64,000 nucleotides of DNA from Pseudomonas putida (GCF_004357765.1 NZ_SMTE01000002.1:186001-250000), one strand, 5' to 3'; shown: positions 25,070 to 34,688, counted from the stretch's first letter. The notes: a model not told the origin generated them from the sequence alone. Made by a program: numbers and translations.

Positions 25070-26455
25070 GTGACCACCGACTCCACCGCCTTCGCCTCCC
25101 TGCCGCTGTCCGCCGCCATGCTGGCCAACCTGGACGCCCTCGGCTATGCCTCGATGACACCGATTCAGGCGCAAAGCCTGCCGGTCATTCTCAAGGGCCA
25201 GGACCTGATCGCCCAGGCCAAGACCGGCAGCGGCAAGACCGCGGCATTCGGCATCGGTCTGCTCAATCCGATCAACCCACGCTACTTCGGTTGCCAGGCC
25301 CTGGTGCTGTGCCCTACTCGCGAGCTGGCCGACCAGGTCGCCAAGGAGCTGCGCCGCCTGGCCCGCGCCGAAGACAACATCAAGATCCTGACCCTGTGCG
25401 GCGGTGTCTCGCTCGGCCCCCAGATCGCCTCTCTGGAGCACGGTGCGCACATCATCGTCGGCACGCCAGGGCGTATCCAGCAACACCTGGACAAGGGCAC
25501 CCTGGTGCTCGATGGACTCAACACCCTGGTGCTCGATGAAGCCGATCGCATGCTCGACATGGGCTTCTTCGATGCCATCGCCAGCATCATCGGCAAGACC
25601 CCGTCGCGCCGCCAGACCCTGCTGTTCTCCGCCACCTATCCGGCCGGTATCGAGCAACTGGCCGCCGATTTCATGCGCAAGCCGCAGCAGGTCAAGGTCG
25701 AGAGCCTGCACGCCGACAACCAGATCGAACAGCGCTTCATCGAGATCGACCCGCAGCAGCGCCTCGAGGCTGTCACCCGGGTGCTCGGCCACTACCGCCC
25801 GCAATCGTGCGTGGCGTTCTGCTTCACCAAGCAGCAGTGCGAAGATGTTGTCGCTCACCTGACGGCCAAAGGCATCGTCGCCCAGGCCCTGCATGGCGAC
25901 CTGGAACAACGTGATCGCGACCAGGTGCTGACCATGTTCGCCAATCGCAGCAGCTCGGTGCTGGTGGCCACCGACGTGGCCGCCCGTGGCCTGGACATCG
26001 ACGGTCTGGACATGGTCATCAACGTCGAGTTGGCCCGCGATGCCGAAATTCATGTGCACCGTGTCGGCCGTACCGGCCGTGCCGGCGAGAAAGGCATCGC
26101 CATCAGCCTGGTGGCCCCGGCCGAAGGGCACCGCGCCCAGGCCATCGAAGACCTGCAGAAGAGTCCGCTGCGCTGGGACCCGCTTGAGAGCCTGAAGAAC
26201 AAGGGTGGTGAGCCGTTGCTGCCGGTCATGAGCACCCTGTGCATCGCTGCCGGGCGCAAGGACAAGCTGCGCCCAGGCGACATCCTCGGTGCGTTGACCG
26301 GCGACGCCGGTATCCCCGGCAAGCAGGTCGGCAAGATCGCCATCTTCGACTTCCAGGCCTTTGTCGCCGTCGAGCGCGCGCTGGCCAAACAGGCCATGCA
26401 GCGACTCAACAGCGGCAAGATCAAGGGTCGATCGCTGAAGGTTCGTATCGTCTGA
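25070..26455 (+). CDS. dbpA: ATP-dependent RNA helicase DbpA
   Basis: 461-residue DEAD-box helicase for 50S ribosomal subunit assembly, targeted to hairpin 92 of 23S rRNA. N-terminal Q motif YASMTPIQAQSLP, motif I AKTGSGKT, Ia PTRELADQV, II DEAD, III SAT, VI HRVGRTGRAGEKG. The last 75 residues (LCIAAGRKDKLRPGDILGAL, GKIAIFDFQAFVAV) are the DbpA RNA-binding RRM domain. I chose the GTG at 25070: E. coli DbpA has 457 residues and the upstream frame from 24971 overlaps the MFS gene. Confidence 0.93.
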   Translation: MTTDSTAFASLPLSAAMLANLDALGYASMTPIQAQSLPVILKGQDLIAQAKTGSGKTAAFGIGLLNPINPRYFGCQALVLCPTRELADQVAKELRRLARAEDNIKILTLCGGVSLGPQIASLEHGAHIIVGTPGRIQQHLDKGTLVLDGLNTLVLDEADRMLDMGFFDAIASIIGKTPSRRQTLLFSATYPAGIEQLAADFMRKPQQVKVESLHADNQIEQRFIEIDPQQRLEAVTRVLGHYRPQSCVAFCFTKQQCEDVVAHLTAKGIVAQALHGDLEQRDRDQVLTMFANRSSSVLVATDVAARGLDIDGLDMVINVELARDAEIHVHRVGRTGRAGEKGIAISLVAPAEGHRAQAIEDLQKSPLRWDPLESLKNKGGEPLLPVMSTLCIAAGRKDKLRPGDILGALTGDAGIPGKQVGKIAIFDFQAFVAVERALAKQAMQRLNSGKIKGRSLKVRIV

Positions 26456-26476
26456 TCATTCTTTGCGGCCGCTGCA

Positions 26477-26573
26477 CGGGCCATTCGCGGGACAAGCCCG
26501 CTCCCACAGGTACTCCCCCGTCTGAAGGATCATTGAGATCCTGTGGGAGCGGGCTTGCCCCGCGAATGGGCGG
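26477..26573. repeat. Paired inverted REP element
   Basis: REP copies at 26477-26510 and 26540-26573, in inverted orientation, carry TTCGCGGGACAAGCCCGCTC and GAGCGGGCTTGCCCCGCGAA and end in CCCACAGG or CCTGTGGG. They lie between dbpA and the following flavoprotein gene. Confidence 0.88.
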
Positions 26574-26608
26574 CACAGCAGCCCCAGAAACATTCAAGAG
26601 GTAACACC

Positions 26609-27790
26609 GTGCACACCACCGACGTGATCATCATCGGCGCTGGCGCCGCGGGCCTGATGTGCGCTCAGCTAAGCGCCCGCCGTGGCCGCCGGGTACTGCT
26701 GCTCGACCACGCCAACAAGCCTGGCAAGAAAATCCTCATGTCCGGCGGCGGGCGCTGCAACTTCACCAATCTGTACACCGAGCCCGGCAACTTCCTCTCG
26801 CACAACGCGCACTTCTGCAAGTCGGCCCTGGCCCGCTACACCCAGTGGGACTTCATCGAGCTGGTAGCCAAGCACGGGGTGCCGTATCACGAGAAGAAGC
26901 TCGGCCAGCTGTTCTGCGACAACAAGGCCAGCGACATCCTCGACATGCTGCTGAGCGAATGCGACGAGGCCGGTGCGCAGTTGCGCATGCACACCAGCAT
27001 CGAGCACATCGAAAAAACCGAAGCCGGTTACCTGCTACAGACCAGCGTCGGCCCGTTCGCCTGCCAGTCACTGGTGATCGCCACCGGCGGTCTGTCGATT
27101 CCGACCCTCGGCGCCACCGGTTTCGGTTATCAAGTGGCGCGCCAGTTCGGCCATACACTGCTGCCGACCCGCGCAGGACTGGTGCCGTTCACCATCACCG
27201 AGCCGCAACTCAAGGCAATGTGCACAGAGCTTTCCGGCACCTCGCTAGACTGCATCGCCAGCTGCAATGGCACCAGTTTCCGGGAAAACCTGCTGTTCAC
27301 CCACCGCGGCCTCAGCGGTCCGGCGATCCTGCAGATCTCGTCGTTCTGGGAAGCAGGCGACACGCTGGAGCTCAACCTGCTGCCTGACCACGACGCCCTG
27401 CAATGGCTGCAACAACAGCAGGCCGAACGAGGCAACAGCGAGCTGAAGACGGTGCTCGGCGAGGTGTTCACCCGCAAGTTGGCCAACCTGCTGGCCGAAC
27501 AGTGGTTCGACTCGCGGCCGATGAAGCAGTACACCCCGGCAGAGCTGACGCAGATCGCCGATAAACTGGCCGCGTGGCAACTGGTGCCGGCCGGCACCGA
27601 AGGCTACCGCACCGCCGAAGTGACCCTCGGCGGCGTCGATACCCGCGAGGTGTCGTCCAAGACCATGGAGTCGCTGAAGAGCCCGGGCCTGTACTTCATC
27701 GGCGAAGTGCTCGACGTCACCGGCCACCTGGGCGGTTTCAATTTCCAGTGGGCCTGGGCCTCTGCCAACGCCGCCGCGCAGTTCGTGTAG
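26609..27790 (+). CDS. BaiN/HI0933-type NAD(P)/FAD-dependent oxidoreductase
   Basis: 393-residue flavoprotein of the HI0933/YhiN family. The N-terminus DVIIIGAGAAGLMCAQLSARRGRRVLLLD is the Rossmann FAD-binding motif; KPGKKILMSGGGRCNFTN is the family fingerprint; LVIATGGLSIPTLGATGFGYQVARQFGH follows; the C-terminus has TLGGVDTREVSSKTMESLKSPGLYFIGEVLDVTGHLGGFNFQWAW, the second FAD motif. I chose the GTG at 26609, preceded by AAGAGGT; the frame upstream runs into the REP pair. The substrate is unknown for most members of the family. Confidence 0.87.
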   Translation: MHTTDVIIIGAGAAGLMCAQLSARRGRRVLLLDHANKPGKKILMSGGGRCNFTNLYTEPGNFLSHNAHFCKSALARYTQWDFIELVAKHGVPYHEKKLGQLFCDNKASDILDMLLSECDEAGAQLRMHTSIEHIEKTEAGYLLQTSVGPFACQSLVIATGGLSIPTLGATGFGYQVARQFGHTLLPTRAGLVPFTITEPQLKAMCTELSGTSLDCIASCNGTSFRENLLFTHRGLSGPAILQISSFWEAGDTLELNLLPDHDALQWLQQQQAERGNSELKTVLGEVFTRKLANLLAEQWFDSRPMKQYTPAELTQIADKLAAWQLVPAGTEGYRTAEVTLGGVDTREVSSKTMESLKSPGLYFIGEVLDVTGHLGGFNFQWAWASANAAAQFV

Positions 27791-27874
27791 AGTAGAGTCC
27801 ATCGAGCAGCACGGAACGCTTCTTGCTGGTCCGTGCGCTCATGCATTCAATCGATCACTGCCCAGCAGGCCATC

Positions 27875-30058
27875 ATGTCATCGAGCTCGTTCCGTCAGTC
27901 ACTGCGTCGCCTGTGGGGCCAAGACAAGTTCAGCTACAGCATCCGGGTAACGGTTGCGCTTACCGGCAGCATGGCGCTGTGCTGGTACCAGGACGAGATG
28001 GGGCTGCTGATTCCCTTGTTCCTGGGCATCATCGCCAGCGCCCTGGCCGAAACCGACGACAGCTGGCAAGGGCGTCTCAGCGCCCTGGCCGTGACTCTGG
28101 TGTGCTTCGCCATCGCCGCCCTGGCGGTGGAGTTGTTGTTCCCCTACCCCTGGATCTTCGTCATCGCCCTGGCCCTGGCCGCATTCGGCCTGACCATGCT
28201 CGGCGCGCTCGGCGAACGCTATGGGGCGATCGCTTCGGCCACACTGATCACCTCGGTATACACCATGATCGGCGTGGACCAGCGGGGCGGCCAGGTCAGC
28301 GATTTCTGGCACGAGCCGATGCTGCTGGTGGCCGGCGCGGCCTGGTACGGCCTGCTGTCGGTAGTGTGGCAACTGTTGTTTTCCAATCAACCGGTGCAGC
28401 AGAGCCTGGCCAAGCTATTCCAGGAGCTGGGCCTGTACCTCAAGCTCAAGGCCAATCTGTTCGAACCGATCCGCAACCTTGACCTCGAGGCTCGGCGCCT
28501 GGAGTTGGCACAGCAGAACGGCAAGGTGGTGGCGGCGCTCAACGCCGCCAAGGAAATCATTCTGCACCGCGTCGGCAACAGCCAGCCCAACTCCAAGGTC
28601 AGCCGCTACCTGAAACTGTACTTTCTGGCCCAGGACATCCATGAGCGGGTCAGCGCCTCGCACTATCCCTACAACGCCCTGGCGGAGGCGTTCTTCCACA
28701 GCGACGTGATGTTCCGCTGCCAGCGCCTGCTGCGCCAGCAGGGCTCGGCTTGCCAGGAGCTGGGGCGGTCGATCCGCCTGCGTCAGCCGTTCGTCCTCGA
28801 CTCCCGCTTCGCCGATGCCCTGGAAGACCTCAACGCCTCACTCGAACACCTACGCCAACAGAACAATCCCGCCTGGCGGGGTTTGTTGCGCTCGCTGCGC
28901 GCACTGGCAGCCAACCTGGCCACCCTCGACCGCCTGCTCAGTGCCGCCAGCAACCCCGACAGCCTCGCCGACGCCAGCGACAGCAGCCTGCTGGACCGTT
29001 CGCCGCGCACCCTCAAGGACGTCTGGACGCGTCTACGCACCCAGCTCACTCCCACTTCGCTATTGTTCAGGCATGCCTTGCGCCTGCCATTGGCGCTGTC
29101 GATCGGCTATGGCATGGTGCATCTGATCCACCCGACCCAGGGCTACTGGATCATCCTCACCACGCTGTTCGTCTGCCAACCCAACTACGGCGCCACCCGG
29201 CGCAAGCTGGTGCAGCGGGTGTTCGGCACGGCCATCGGCCTGACCGTGGGCTGGGCGCTGTTCGACCTGTTCCCCAATCCGATCATCCAGTCGCTGTTCG
29301 CCGTGGTCGCAGGGGTGGTGTTCTTCGTCAACCGTACCACCCGCTATACCCTGGCTACCGCCGCGATCACGCTGATGGTGCTGTTCTGCTTCAACCAGAT
29401 CGGCGATGGCTACGGCCTGTTCCTGCCGCGGCTGTTCGATACCTTGGTCGGCAGTCTGATCGCCATCCTGGCGGTGTTCCTGTTCCTGCCCGACTGGCAG
29501 GGACGGCGCCTGAACAAGGCGCTGGCCAACACCCTCGCCTGCGCCAGCGTGTACCTGCGCCAGATCATGCAGCAGTACGCCCATGGCAAACGCGACGACC
29601 TGGCCTACCGCCTGGCCCGACGCAACGCCCACAACGCCGACGCGGCGCTGTCCACCACGTTGGCCAACATGCTCATGGAGCCTGGGCACTTCCGCAAGGA
29701 AGCCGACGTCGGTTTCCGCTTCCTGGTGCTGTCGCATACCTTGCTCAGCTATCTTTCCGGCCTTGGCGCCCACCGCGATACGGCGCTACCGGCCGAGGTC
29801 CAGGAACAGTTGATCGATGGCGCGGCGCAGAGCCTGGCCAACAGTCTCGATGAGATCGCCAATGGCCTGGCGGCGCGCTTGCCGGTAGCGATCCACAGCG
29901 ATGCAGAAGAAGCCTTGGCCAATCAGCTGGAGCAGATGCCCGATGAGCTGGATGAGCATCAACGCCTGGTGCAGACCCAGCTGGCATTGATCTGTCGACA
30001 ATTGGCGCCGCTGCGCACCATGGCTGCGCACCTGATCAAGGAAAGTGCGCCGACTTGA
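27875..30058 (+). CDS. yccS: YccS/FUSC-family inner-membrane protein
   Basis: 727 residues (E. coli YccS is about 717). Two hydrophobic blocks, residues about 20-190 and 395-510, each with several transmembrane helices, flank and follow a cytoplasmic helical region; the second block (THPTQGYWIILTTLFVCQPNYGATRRKLVQRVFGTAIGLTVG) is the FUSC signature also seen in aromatic-acid efflux proteins. Function is not established; efflux is a guess. The ATG at 27875 was preferred to the frame start at 27833. It is 84 bases after the flavoprotein gene and converges with the binding-protein gene 15 bases away. Confidence 0.85.
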   Translation: MSSSSFRQSLRRLWGQDKFSYSIRVTVALTGSMALCWYQDEMGLLIPLFLGIIASALAETDDSWQGRLSALAVTLVCFAIAALAVELLFPYPWIFVIALALAAFGLTMLGALGERYGAIASATLITSVYTMIGVDQRGGQVSDFWHEPMLLVAGAAWYGLLSVVWQLLFSNQPVQQSLAKLFQELGLYLKLKANLFEPIRNLDLEARRLELAQQNGKVVAALNAAKEIILHRVGNSQPNSKVSRYLKLYFLAQDIHERVSASHYPYNALAEAFFHSDVMFRCQRLLRQQGSACQELGRSIRLRQPFVLDSRFADALEDLNASLEHLRQQNNPAWRGLLRSLRALAANLATLDRLLSAASNPDSLADASDSSLLDRSPRTLKDVWTRLRTQLTPTSLLFRHALRLPLALSIGYGMVHLIHPTQGYWIILTTLFVCQPNYGATRRKLVQRVFGTAIGLTVGWALFDLFPNPIIQSLFAVVAGVVFFVNRTTRYTLATAAITLMVLFCFNQIGDGYGLFLPRLFDTLVGSLIAILAVFLFLPDWQGRRLNKALANTLACASVYLRQIMQQYAHGKRDDLAYRLARRNAHNADAALSTTLANMLMEPGHFRKEADVGFRFLVLSHTLLSYLSGLGAHRDTALPAEVQEQLIDGAAQSLANSLDEIANGLAARLPVAIHSDAEEALANQLEQMPDELDEHQRLVQTQLALICRQLAPLRTMAAHLIKESAPT

Positions 30059-30073
30059 AAAAGCGGACATCAA

Positions 30074-30811
30074 TCAGAAGCCGTACTGGCGCGACAACCG
30101 CGCGTAGCTGCCATCGGCCTTCATTGCAGCGATGGCCCGCTCGAAGCGCTCGATGATCTCCTCGTGCCCCGGGTGCTTCAGGCTCACCAGGATATGCAGG
30201 GTATTCTCCGCCAGCGGCGGCTCCACCAACTCGACCGCATCGCGCACCCAGGCCGGCTCGCGCTGCAAATGGAAACGGGCAACCTGCTCATCCTCCACCG
30301 CCAGATCGACACGCCCAGCCGCCAGCATGCGCACGGCGGACGAGAATGAGCGCACCTCGACCTTGCGTAACCGGGCATCACCGTCGAATTGTGTCGTGTA
30401 GGCGTAGTCACGAACCACGGCGATGCTGTGCGGATACAGGTCGGCCGGGCGTCGATATAGGAAGCTGTCACCCTTGCGCTTGAGCAGACGGACCCGGTTG
30501 CTCAGGTACGCCTTGGAGAAGTGCCCGATACGGGTACGCGAATCGTTGTACCAAGCATTGACCAGTACATCGTAACGGCCTTCGCCGATGCCCATCAGCG
30601 CCCGCGCCCAAGGCACTTCCTCGGTGACGCAGGTATACCCCGCGCGGGTCAGCGCCGTGCTGACGATGCGGGTGGCCAAACCACCACCTGGCATACTGGC
30701 ATCGGTGAACGGCGGCCAGTTATCTGCCACCAGCCGCAGCGTGTCGCTGGCCGGAGCCGGAGGCGACAGCATTATGCTCAACAGGCCCAATACACAAAGC
30801 AGTGACTTCAT
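30074..30811 (-). CDS. Periplasmic solute-binding protein family 3 (transporter substrate-binding domain)
   Basis: 245 residues with a signal peptide (MKSLLCVLGLLSIMLSPPAPAS). The mature part matches the SBP_bac_3 fold: LRLVADNWPPFTDASMPGGGLATRIVSTAL at the start, EGRYDVLVNAWYNDSR, then LAAGRVDLAVEDEQVARF and a C-terminal MKADGSYARLSRQYGF. No permease or ATPase gene lies beside it, so it may be an orphan binding protein or a sensor component. I chose the ATG at 30811, with AAGGAC eight bases upstream, instead of the in-frame TTG at 30829. Ligand unknown. Confidence 0.8.
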   Translation of the reverse strand: MKSLLCVLGLLSIMLSPPAPASDTLRLVADNWPPFTDASMPGGGLATRIVSTALTRAGYTCVTEEVPWARALMGIGEGRYDVLVNAWYNDSRTRIGHFSKAYLSNRVRLLKRKGDSFLYRRPADLYPHSIAVVRDYAYTTQFDGDARLRKVEVRSFSSAVRMLAAGRVDLAVEDEQVARFHLQREPAWVRDAVELVEPPLAENTLHILVSLKHPGHEEIIERFERAIAAMKADGSYARLSRQYGF

Positions 30812-31032
30812 GTTCAAGTCCTTTTGCAACAGGGGAGATGCTGTGGAGGGAAACGCCAGACCACGAGGTTACACAAAGCCATCCCGTTGGGCAGCGGCCA
30901 TTAATGTCAATTAGCCTCTATTTTGGCCGACTCGTTGTCCGGCCCTGGATCGACATGGCTTGAAGCACCGATCGGCTCGTCGTCGCCGCCTCGATTTGCG
31001 ATGATCGCTCGTCTTTCCGAGGAGTTACTTCA

Positions 31033-31485
31033 ATGTCCACTGAATGGATCTGCAAGCATCACACCGACCTGAGCAAGGAACAGCTCTATGCCATTCTGCA
31101 ATTGCGCACCGAAGTCTTCGTGGTCGAACAACACTGCGCCTACCAGGAAGTCGACGGCCAGGACCTGACCGGCGATACCCTGCACCTGATGGGTTGGCAG
31201 GATGACCAACTGGTGGCCTACCTGCGCCTGCTCGACCCGCAGTCCCAGGGTGGCGATGTGGTCATTGGCCGGGTGGTGACATCACCGCGGGCACGAGGCG
31301 AAAAGCTCGGTCATCCGCTGTTGCTCAAGGGCCTGGAAGCCGCCGGGCACTGCTGGCCCGGCACGCCGGTCTATCTCTCGGCCCAGGCCCACCTGAAGGG
31401 CTTCTATGCCCAACATGGATTCGAAGTGGCTGGCGAGGAATACCTCGAGGACGGCATCCCCCACATCGGCATGCGCAAAGGCTAA
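31033..31485 (+). CDS. elaA: GNAT acetyltransferase ElaA
   Basis: 150-residue GNAT protein of the ElaA subfamily. Signature segments are LYAILQLRTEVFVVEQHCAYQEVDGQD near the N-terminus and VIGRVVTSPRARGEKLGHPLLLKGLE, which holds the acetyl-CoA pyrophosphate-binding loop (RARGEKLG). The C-terminus YAQHGFEVAGEEYLEDGIPHIGMRK is also characteristic. GAGGAGTTACTTCA precedes the ATG. Substrate is not known. It converges with the small winged-helix gene, four bases apart. Confidence 0.88.
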   Translation: MSTEWICKHHTDLSKEQLYAILQLRTEVFVVEQHCAYQEVDGQDLTGDTLHLMGWQDDQLVAYLRLLDPQSQGGDVVIGRVVTSPRARGEKLGHPLLLKGLEAAGHCWPGTPVYLSAQAHLKGFYAQHGFEVAGEEYLEDGIPHIGMRKG

Positions 31486-31489
31486 GCGT

Positions 31490-31786
31490 TCAGGGGTAGC
31501 CCAGCACCTCGCGGATCTGCCGCAGGTGCCGGATGATCCATTGCTTGTCGATCGCCCCCCAATCATGGATGCGGTAGTGCCCGGCGTGATTGCGCGCGCC
31601 CTCCTGCTGCTCGAACTCGCAGACGATGTCCAGGTCTGCCAGCGCGACGATGGTGTCTTGCGCCGTGCGCCGCGGCATGCCGGTGGCCTCCATCAGCGCC
31701 GGCACACTGGTCGCAGTCTGACTATCGATGAGCCAGGCCACGTAAAGGCGCCGATAGAAACTGCTCTTGGTCTTGCTCACTTCCAT
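31490..31786 (-). CDS. Small winged helix-turn-helix protein
   Basis: 98 residues. The central part SVPALMEATGMPRRTAQDTIVALADLDIVCEFEQQ has the shape of a winged-helix recognition unit (helix, turn, helix, then a beta wing), and the C-terminus GAIDKQWIIRHLRQIREVLGYP is helical. It starts 12 bases after the metalloprotease gene, so it is probably the last gene of that unit. Target genes and ligand are unknown; no regulatory partner is evident nearby. Confidence 0.7.
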   Translation of the reverse strand: MEVSKTKSSFYRRLYVAWLIDSQTATSVPALMEATGMPRRTAQDTIVALADLDIVCEFEQQEGARNHAGHYRIHDWGAIDKQWIIRHLRQIREVLGYP

Positions 31787-31798
31787 GCTGCGTGGTCC

Positions 31799-32299
31799 TC
31801 AAGCGTGGCCCGGCAGTTCCCGATAGGTCAGGTAGATGCGCAGGTCGAATTCCAGTTGGTGGTAGTCCGGCTCCATGTGCTGGCAAAGCTGGTAGAACGC
31901 CTTGTTGTGATCGCGCTCGCGCAGGTGGGCCAGTTCATGCACGACGATCATGCGCAGAAACTGTGGCGCGGCCTCCTTGAACAGCGAGGCGATACGGATT
32001 TCCTTCTTGGCTTTGAGCTTGCCGCCCTGCACACGCGACACCGCGGTATTCAACCCCAGGGCCCGGTGGGTGAGGTCCAGACGATTGTCGAACAGCACCT
32101 TGTCGAGGTTCGGCGCGCTGCGCAGGTACTGCTGGCGCAGGCCCTGGGCATACTCGTACAACGCCCGGTCGCTCTGCACGTCGTGACGCTCGAAATAGCG
32201 CCGCTGCAGGTACTCGCCCAGTCGATCGTTGTCGATCATCTGGCGGACCTGCTCCTGAAGGTGCGGCGGGTAGGCTTGCAAATAGCGTAAGACGGTCAT
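31799..32299 (-). CDS. YgjP/DUF45-type zinc metallopeptidase
   Basis: 166 residues. RMIVVHELAHLRERDHNKAFYQLCQHMEPDY contains the zinc-binding HELAH with a third ligand His in the DHNKAF segment, the pattern of the YgjP-like (WLM/M48-related) family. The N-terminus MTVLRYLQAYPPHLQEQVRQMI is helical. I chose the ATG at 32299 instead of the frame start at 32338. It lies 39 bases downstream of the GGDEF-EAL gene and just upstream of the winged-helix gene. Family members are presumed intracellular peptidases; substrate unknown. Confidence 0.8.
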   Translation of the reverse strand: MTVLRYLQAYPPHLQEQVRQMIDNDRLGEYLQRRYFERHDVQSDRALYEYAQGLRQQYLRSAPNLDKVLFDNRLDLTHRALGLNTAVSRVQGGKLKAKKEIRIASLFKEAAPQFLRMIVVHELAHLRERDHNKAFYQLCQHMEPDYHQLEFDLRIYLTYRELPGHA

Positions 32300-32338
32300 G
32301 GCCCGACGTTCTTGGATAACAGACGCGAGTTTATCCAA

Positions 32339-34459
32339 CTAGCAGGCTGGCCAGGGGAAAATCGGCGCAAAGTTGCCGGCATCCACGGCGGTCAACGGGT
32401 GGGCAACGAGGAAGCCCTGCACGTAGGCACAGCCATTGGCCTTGAGCCAGGCGGCCTGGGCCGGTGTCTCCACGCCTTCGGCGATCACCGTGATGCGGTA
32501 CTCGTCACACAGGCCGATGACGCTGCGCGCCAGTGCAGTGTCCAACTCCGAATCCGGCAGCCGGGCCACCAGATGGCGGTCGAGCTTGAGGGTGTCGATG
32601 GGCAGGTCGCGGATCATACGCAGCGAACAGTCGCCAGCGCCGAAATCGTCCAGCGCGACCCGCACCCCCAGGTCGCGCAGGCGATGCACCTGCTTCACCG
32701 CAGCATCGATGTTGTACATCAACGAGGTCTCGGCAATCTCGACTTCCAGCTGCGACGGCACCAAGTCACATGTCTCGATGACCTGACGCAGCTCCTCCAC
32801 CAGGTTGGGCATGGTGAACTGTGCTCTGCTCAAACTGATGCCCAGCACCAGATCCGCTGGAAAGCGCTCGCACCAGGCCTGTCGCTGCGCAGCCCCCTGG
32901 CGGTAGATCCAGCTGGCCAGGCGGCTGATCAGCCGCGCTTCCTCCAGCAAGGGGATGAACAGCCCCGGCGGCACATCGCCGACACTCGGATGCTGCCAAC
33001 GCAACAAGGCTTCGAAGCCGCGCAGGCGACCATCGGCAAAGCCCACCTGGGGCTGATAGACCAGGCTGAAGTCGTGCTGCTCGATGGCGCTGCGCACGCT
33101 GGTCTCGAGCATCAGCCGCGAACGCGCGCGGCCGTTGAGTTCCTGGTCATAGAAGCGATACTGCTGGCGCCCGGCCTGCTTGGCCGCGTACATGGCGGCG
33201 TCGGCCGCACGCAACAAGCCCTCGACCGTGGCACCGCAGTCCGGATAAGTGGCGATGCCGATACTGACACCAAGGCTGAGCTCCAGCCCATTGACCTGCT
33301 GGCACACCGACATGCGCTCGAGCAGTTTTTCGGCGTATCGACCGGCCAGCTCGGGGTACGGCAGGCCATCGAACAGTGCGGTGAATTCGTCACCGCCCAT
33401 TCGCGCCAGCAGAGCCTCGCTGCCCAGGCAGTCCTTGAACTGCTCGGCAACCCAGCGCAACACGTGATCGCCGGTCTCATGGCCAAGCGAATCGTTGATC
33501 CGCTTGAAACCGTCCAGGTCCATGTACATCAACGCCTGCGCTTTTTCCGAACGCTCGTTGCGCAGCAACACGCCCTCGGCCGCTTGGTAGAAGCCTCTTC
33601 GATTGAGCAGACCGGTCAGCGGATCGGTCACCGCCTGATACTCCAGTTGCTGGTGCAGGTTGCGTACCGCCGACATGTCGAGCACGGTCACCACCATCGC
33701 TCGCTGCTCGGCCGGCAACGGTGCGCACGACAACGCTACTGGCGCCAGTTGCCCGCTCCGGGTGCGCAACTGGGCATCATGCACCCGGAAGATCTGCTGA
33801 GCCTGGAAGGCCCTGAAGAAGTCCGATTCGCTCCAGGCAGTCCCTTCCGGTACCGGCAACAGGCTCAGCAGGTGGCTGCCCCGGAGCTGCTCCACGGACG
33901 TGTCCAGCAGCCTGCAGATCGCGGGATTGGCAAAGCCGATGGTGCCTTGCACATCGACGACCAGGATGCCCTCGGCAGCGTTGTCCAGAATCGAGGCATT
34001 GAAGACGTGCGCTGCCTCCAGCTCGCGGGTGAGCCGCTGCAGCATGCGTCTGTTGCGCTGCTGATCCAGCAGGGCCTGCACCTTCGGTTTGAGGATTTGC
34101 GGGTCGAAGGGTTTGAATACGTAATCCACCGCGCCATTGGCGTAACCCTTGCGCACGGCGGCCTCGGACTGCTCGTTGGCGGTGAGGAAGATGATTGGGG
34201 TGAGCTGGGTGCGCTGGCTGCCGCGCATCAACCGGGCGACTTCGAAGCCGTCCATTTCCGGCATCTGTACATCCAGCAATACCAGATCGACCTCATATTC
34301 GAGCAATGCGCTCAGGGCTTCCATACCTGAGCTGGCGGTTACCACCTGCCAATCCTGACGGGCGAGCAAAGCCTGCATGCTGATGAGGTTCTCGGGGTAA
34401 TCGTCTACCACCAGAAGGACCGAACGGTTTTCCGGGGGGTGAGGGTTAGCGCCATCCAT
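32339..34459 (-). CDS. REC-PAS-GGDEF-EAL cyclic-di-GMP signalling protein
   Basis: 706-residue response regulator. Residues about 13-130 are a receiver domain (VLLVVDDYPEN, phospho-acceptor Asp in LLDVQMP, Lys in VFKPFDP). A PAS domain follows (residues about 150-270: ASILDNAAEGILVVDVQGTIGFANPAICRLL). The GGDEF domain has an intact MGGDEF near residue 353 but no RxxD inhibitory site. The EAL domain has FEALLRW near 480, ETSLM, ALDDFGAGDCSLRMI, LKLDR, AEGVE and VQGFL; however, the usual NLS metal-ligand motif is SLS. It could make and/or break c-di-GMP under control of an unknown kinase. The frame runs cleanly from the ATG at 34459. Confidence 0.92.
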   Translation of the reverse strand: MDGANPHPPENRSVLLVVDDYPENLISMQALLARQDWQVVTASSGMEALSALLEYEVDLVLLDVQMPEMDGFEVARLMRGSQRTQLTPIIFLTANEQSEAAVRKGYANGAVDYVFKPFDPQILKPKVQALLDQQRNRRMLQRLTRELEAAHVFNASILDNAAEGILVVDVQGTIGFANPAICRLLDTSVEQLRGSHLLSLLPVPEGTAWSESDFFRAFQAQQIFRVHDAQLRTRSGQLAPVALSCAPLPAEQRAMVVTVLDMSAVRNLHQQLEYQAVTDPLTGLLNRRGFYQAAEGVLLRNERSEKAQALMYMDLDGFKRINDSLGHETGDHVLRWVAEQFKDCLGSEALLARMGGDEFTALFDGLPYPELAGRYAEKLLERMSVCQQVNGLELSLGVSIGIATYPDCGATVEGLLRAADAAMYAAKQAGRQQYRFYDQELNGRARSRLMLETSVRSAIEQHDFSLVYQPQVGFADGRLRGFEALLRWQHPSVGDVPPGLFIPLLEEARLISRLASWIYRQGAAQRQAWCERFPADLVLGISLSRAQFTMPNLVEELRQVIETCDLVPSQLEVEIAETSLMYNIDAAVKQVHRLRDLGVRVALDDFGAGDCSLRMIRDLPIDTLKLDRHLVARLPDSELDTALARSVIGLCDEYRITVIAEGVETPAQAAWLKANGCAYVQGFLVAHPLTAVDAGNFAPIFPWPAC

Positions 34460-34662
34460 GCTGCGTCTCTTGTTAGATCGACTTCGACTTGCAATTGGAT
34501 CCGATTGTTTACTTTAGCGGTGGCCAGAAAACTCGCAACGCGACAAAATGGCAATCCGCCATCAATTATGAAACTAGCCGACTAACGGTCAGCTTGCCAA
34601 CTTCATGTTGGTGCAATCCATTTGCGCGGAAGAAACCTATTTAATGCCTGCCATAAGGTATT

Positions 34663-34688
34663 TGGCGCCTGTGAGATCGAGCGCCGCC
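34663..34688. repeat. Half copy of the intergenic repeat at 18680
   Basis: TTGGCGCCTG, then GAGATCGAGCGCCGCC, matches the left arm of 18680-18732 with two or three differences; the inverted right arm is missing. Confidence 0.55.

Noticed and set aside
32312-34330. 672-codon frame antisense to the GGDEF-EAL gene
   Set aside because: No domain seen; the minus strand carries a full multi-domain protein.
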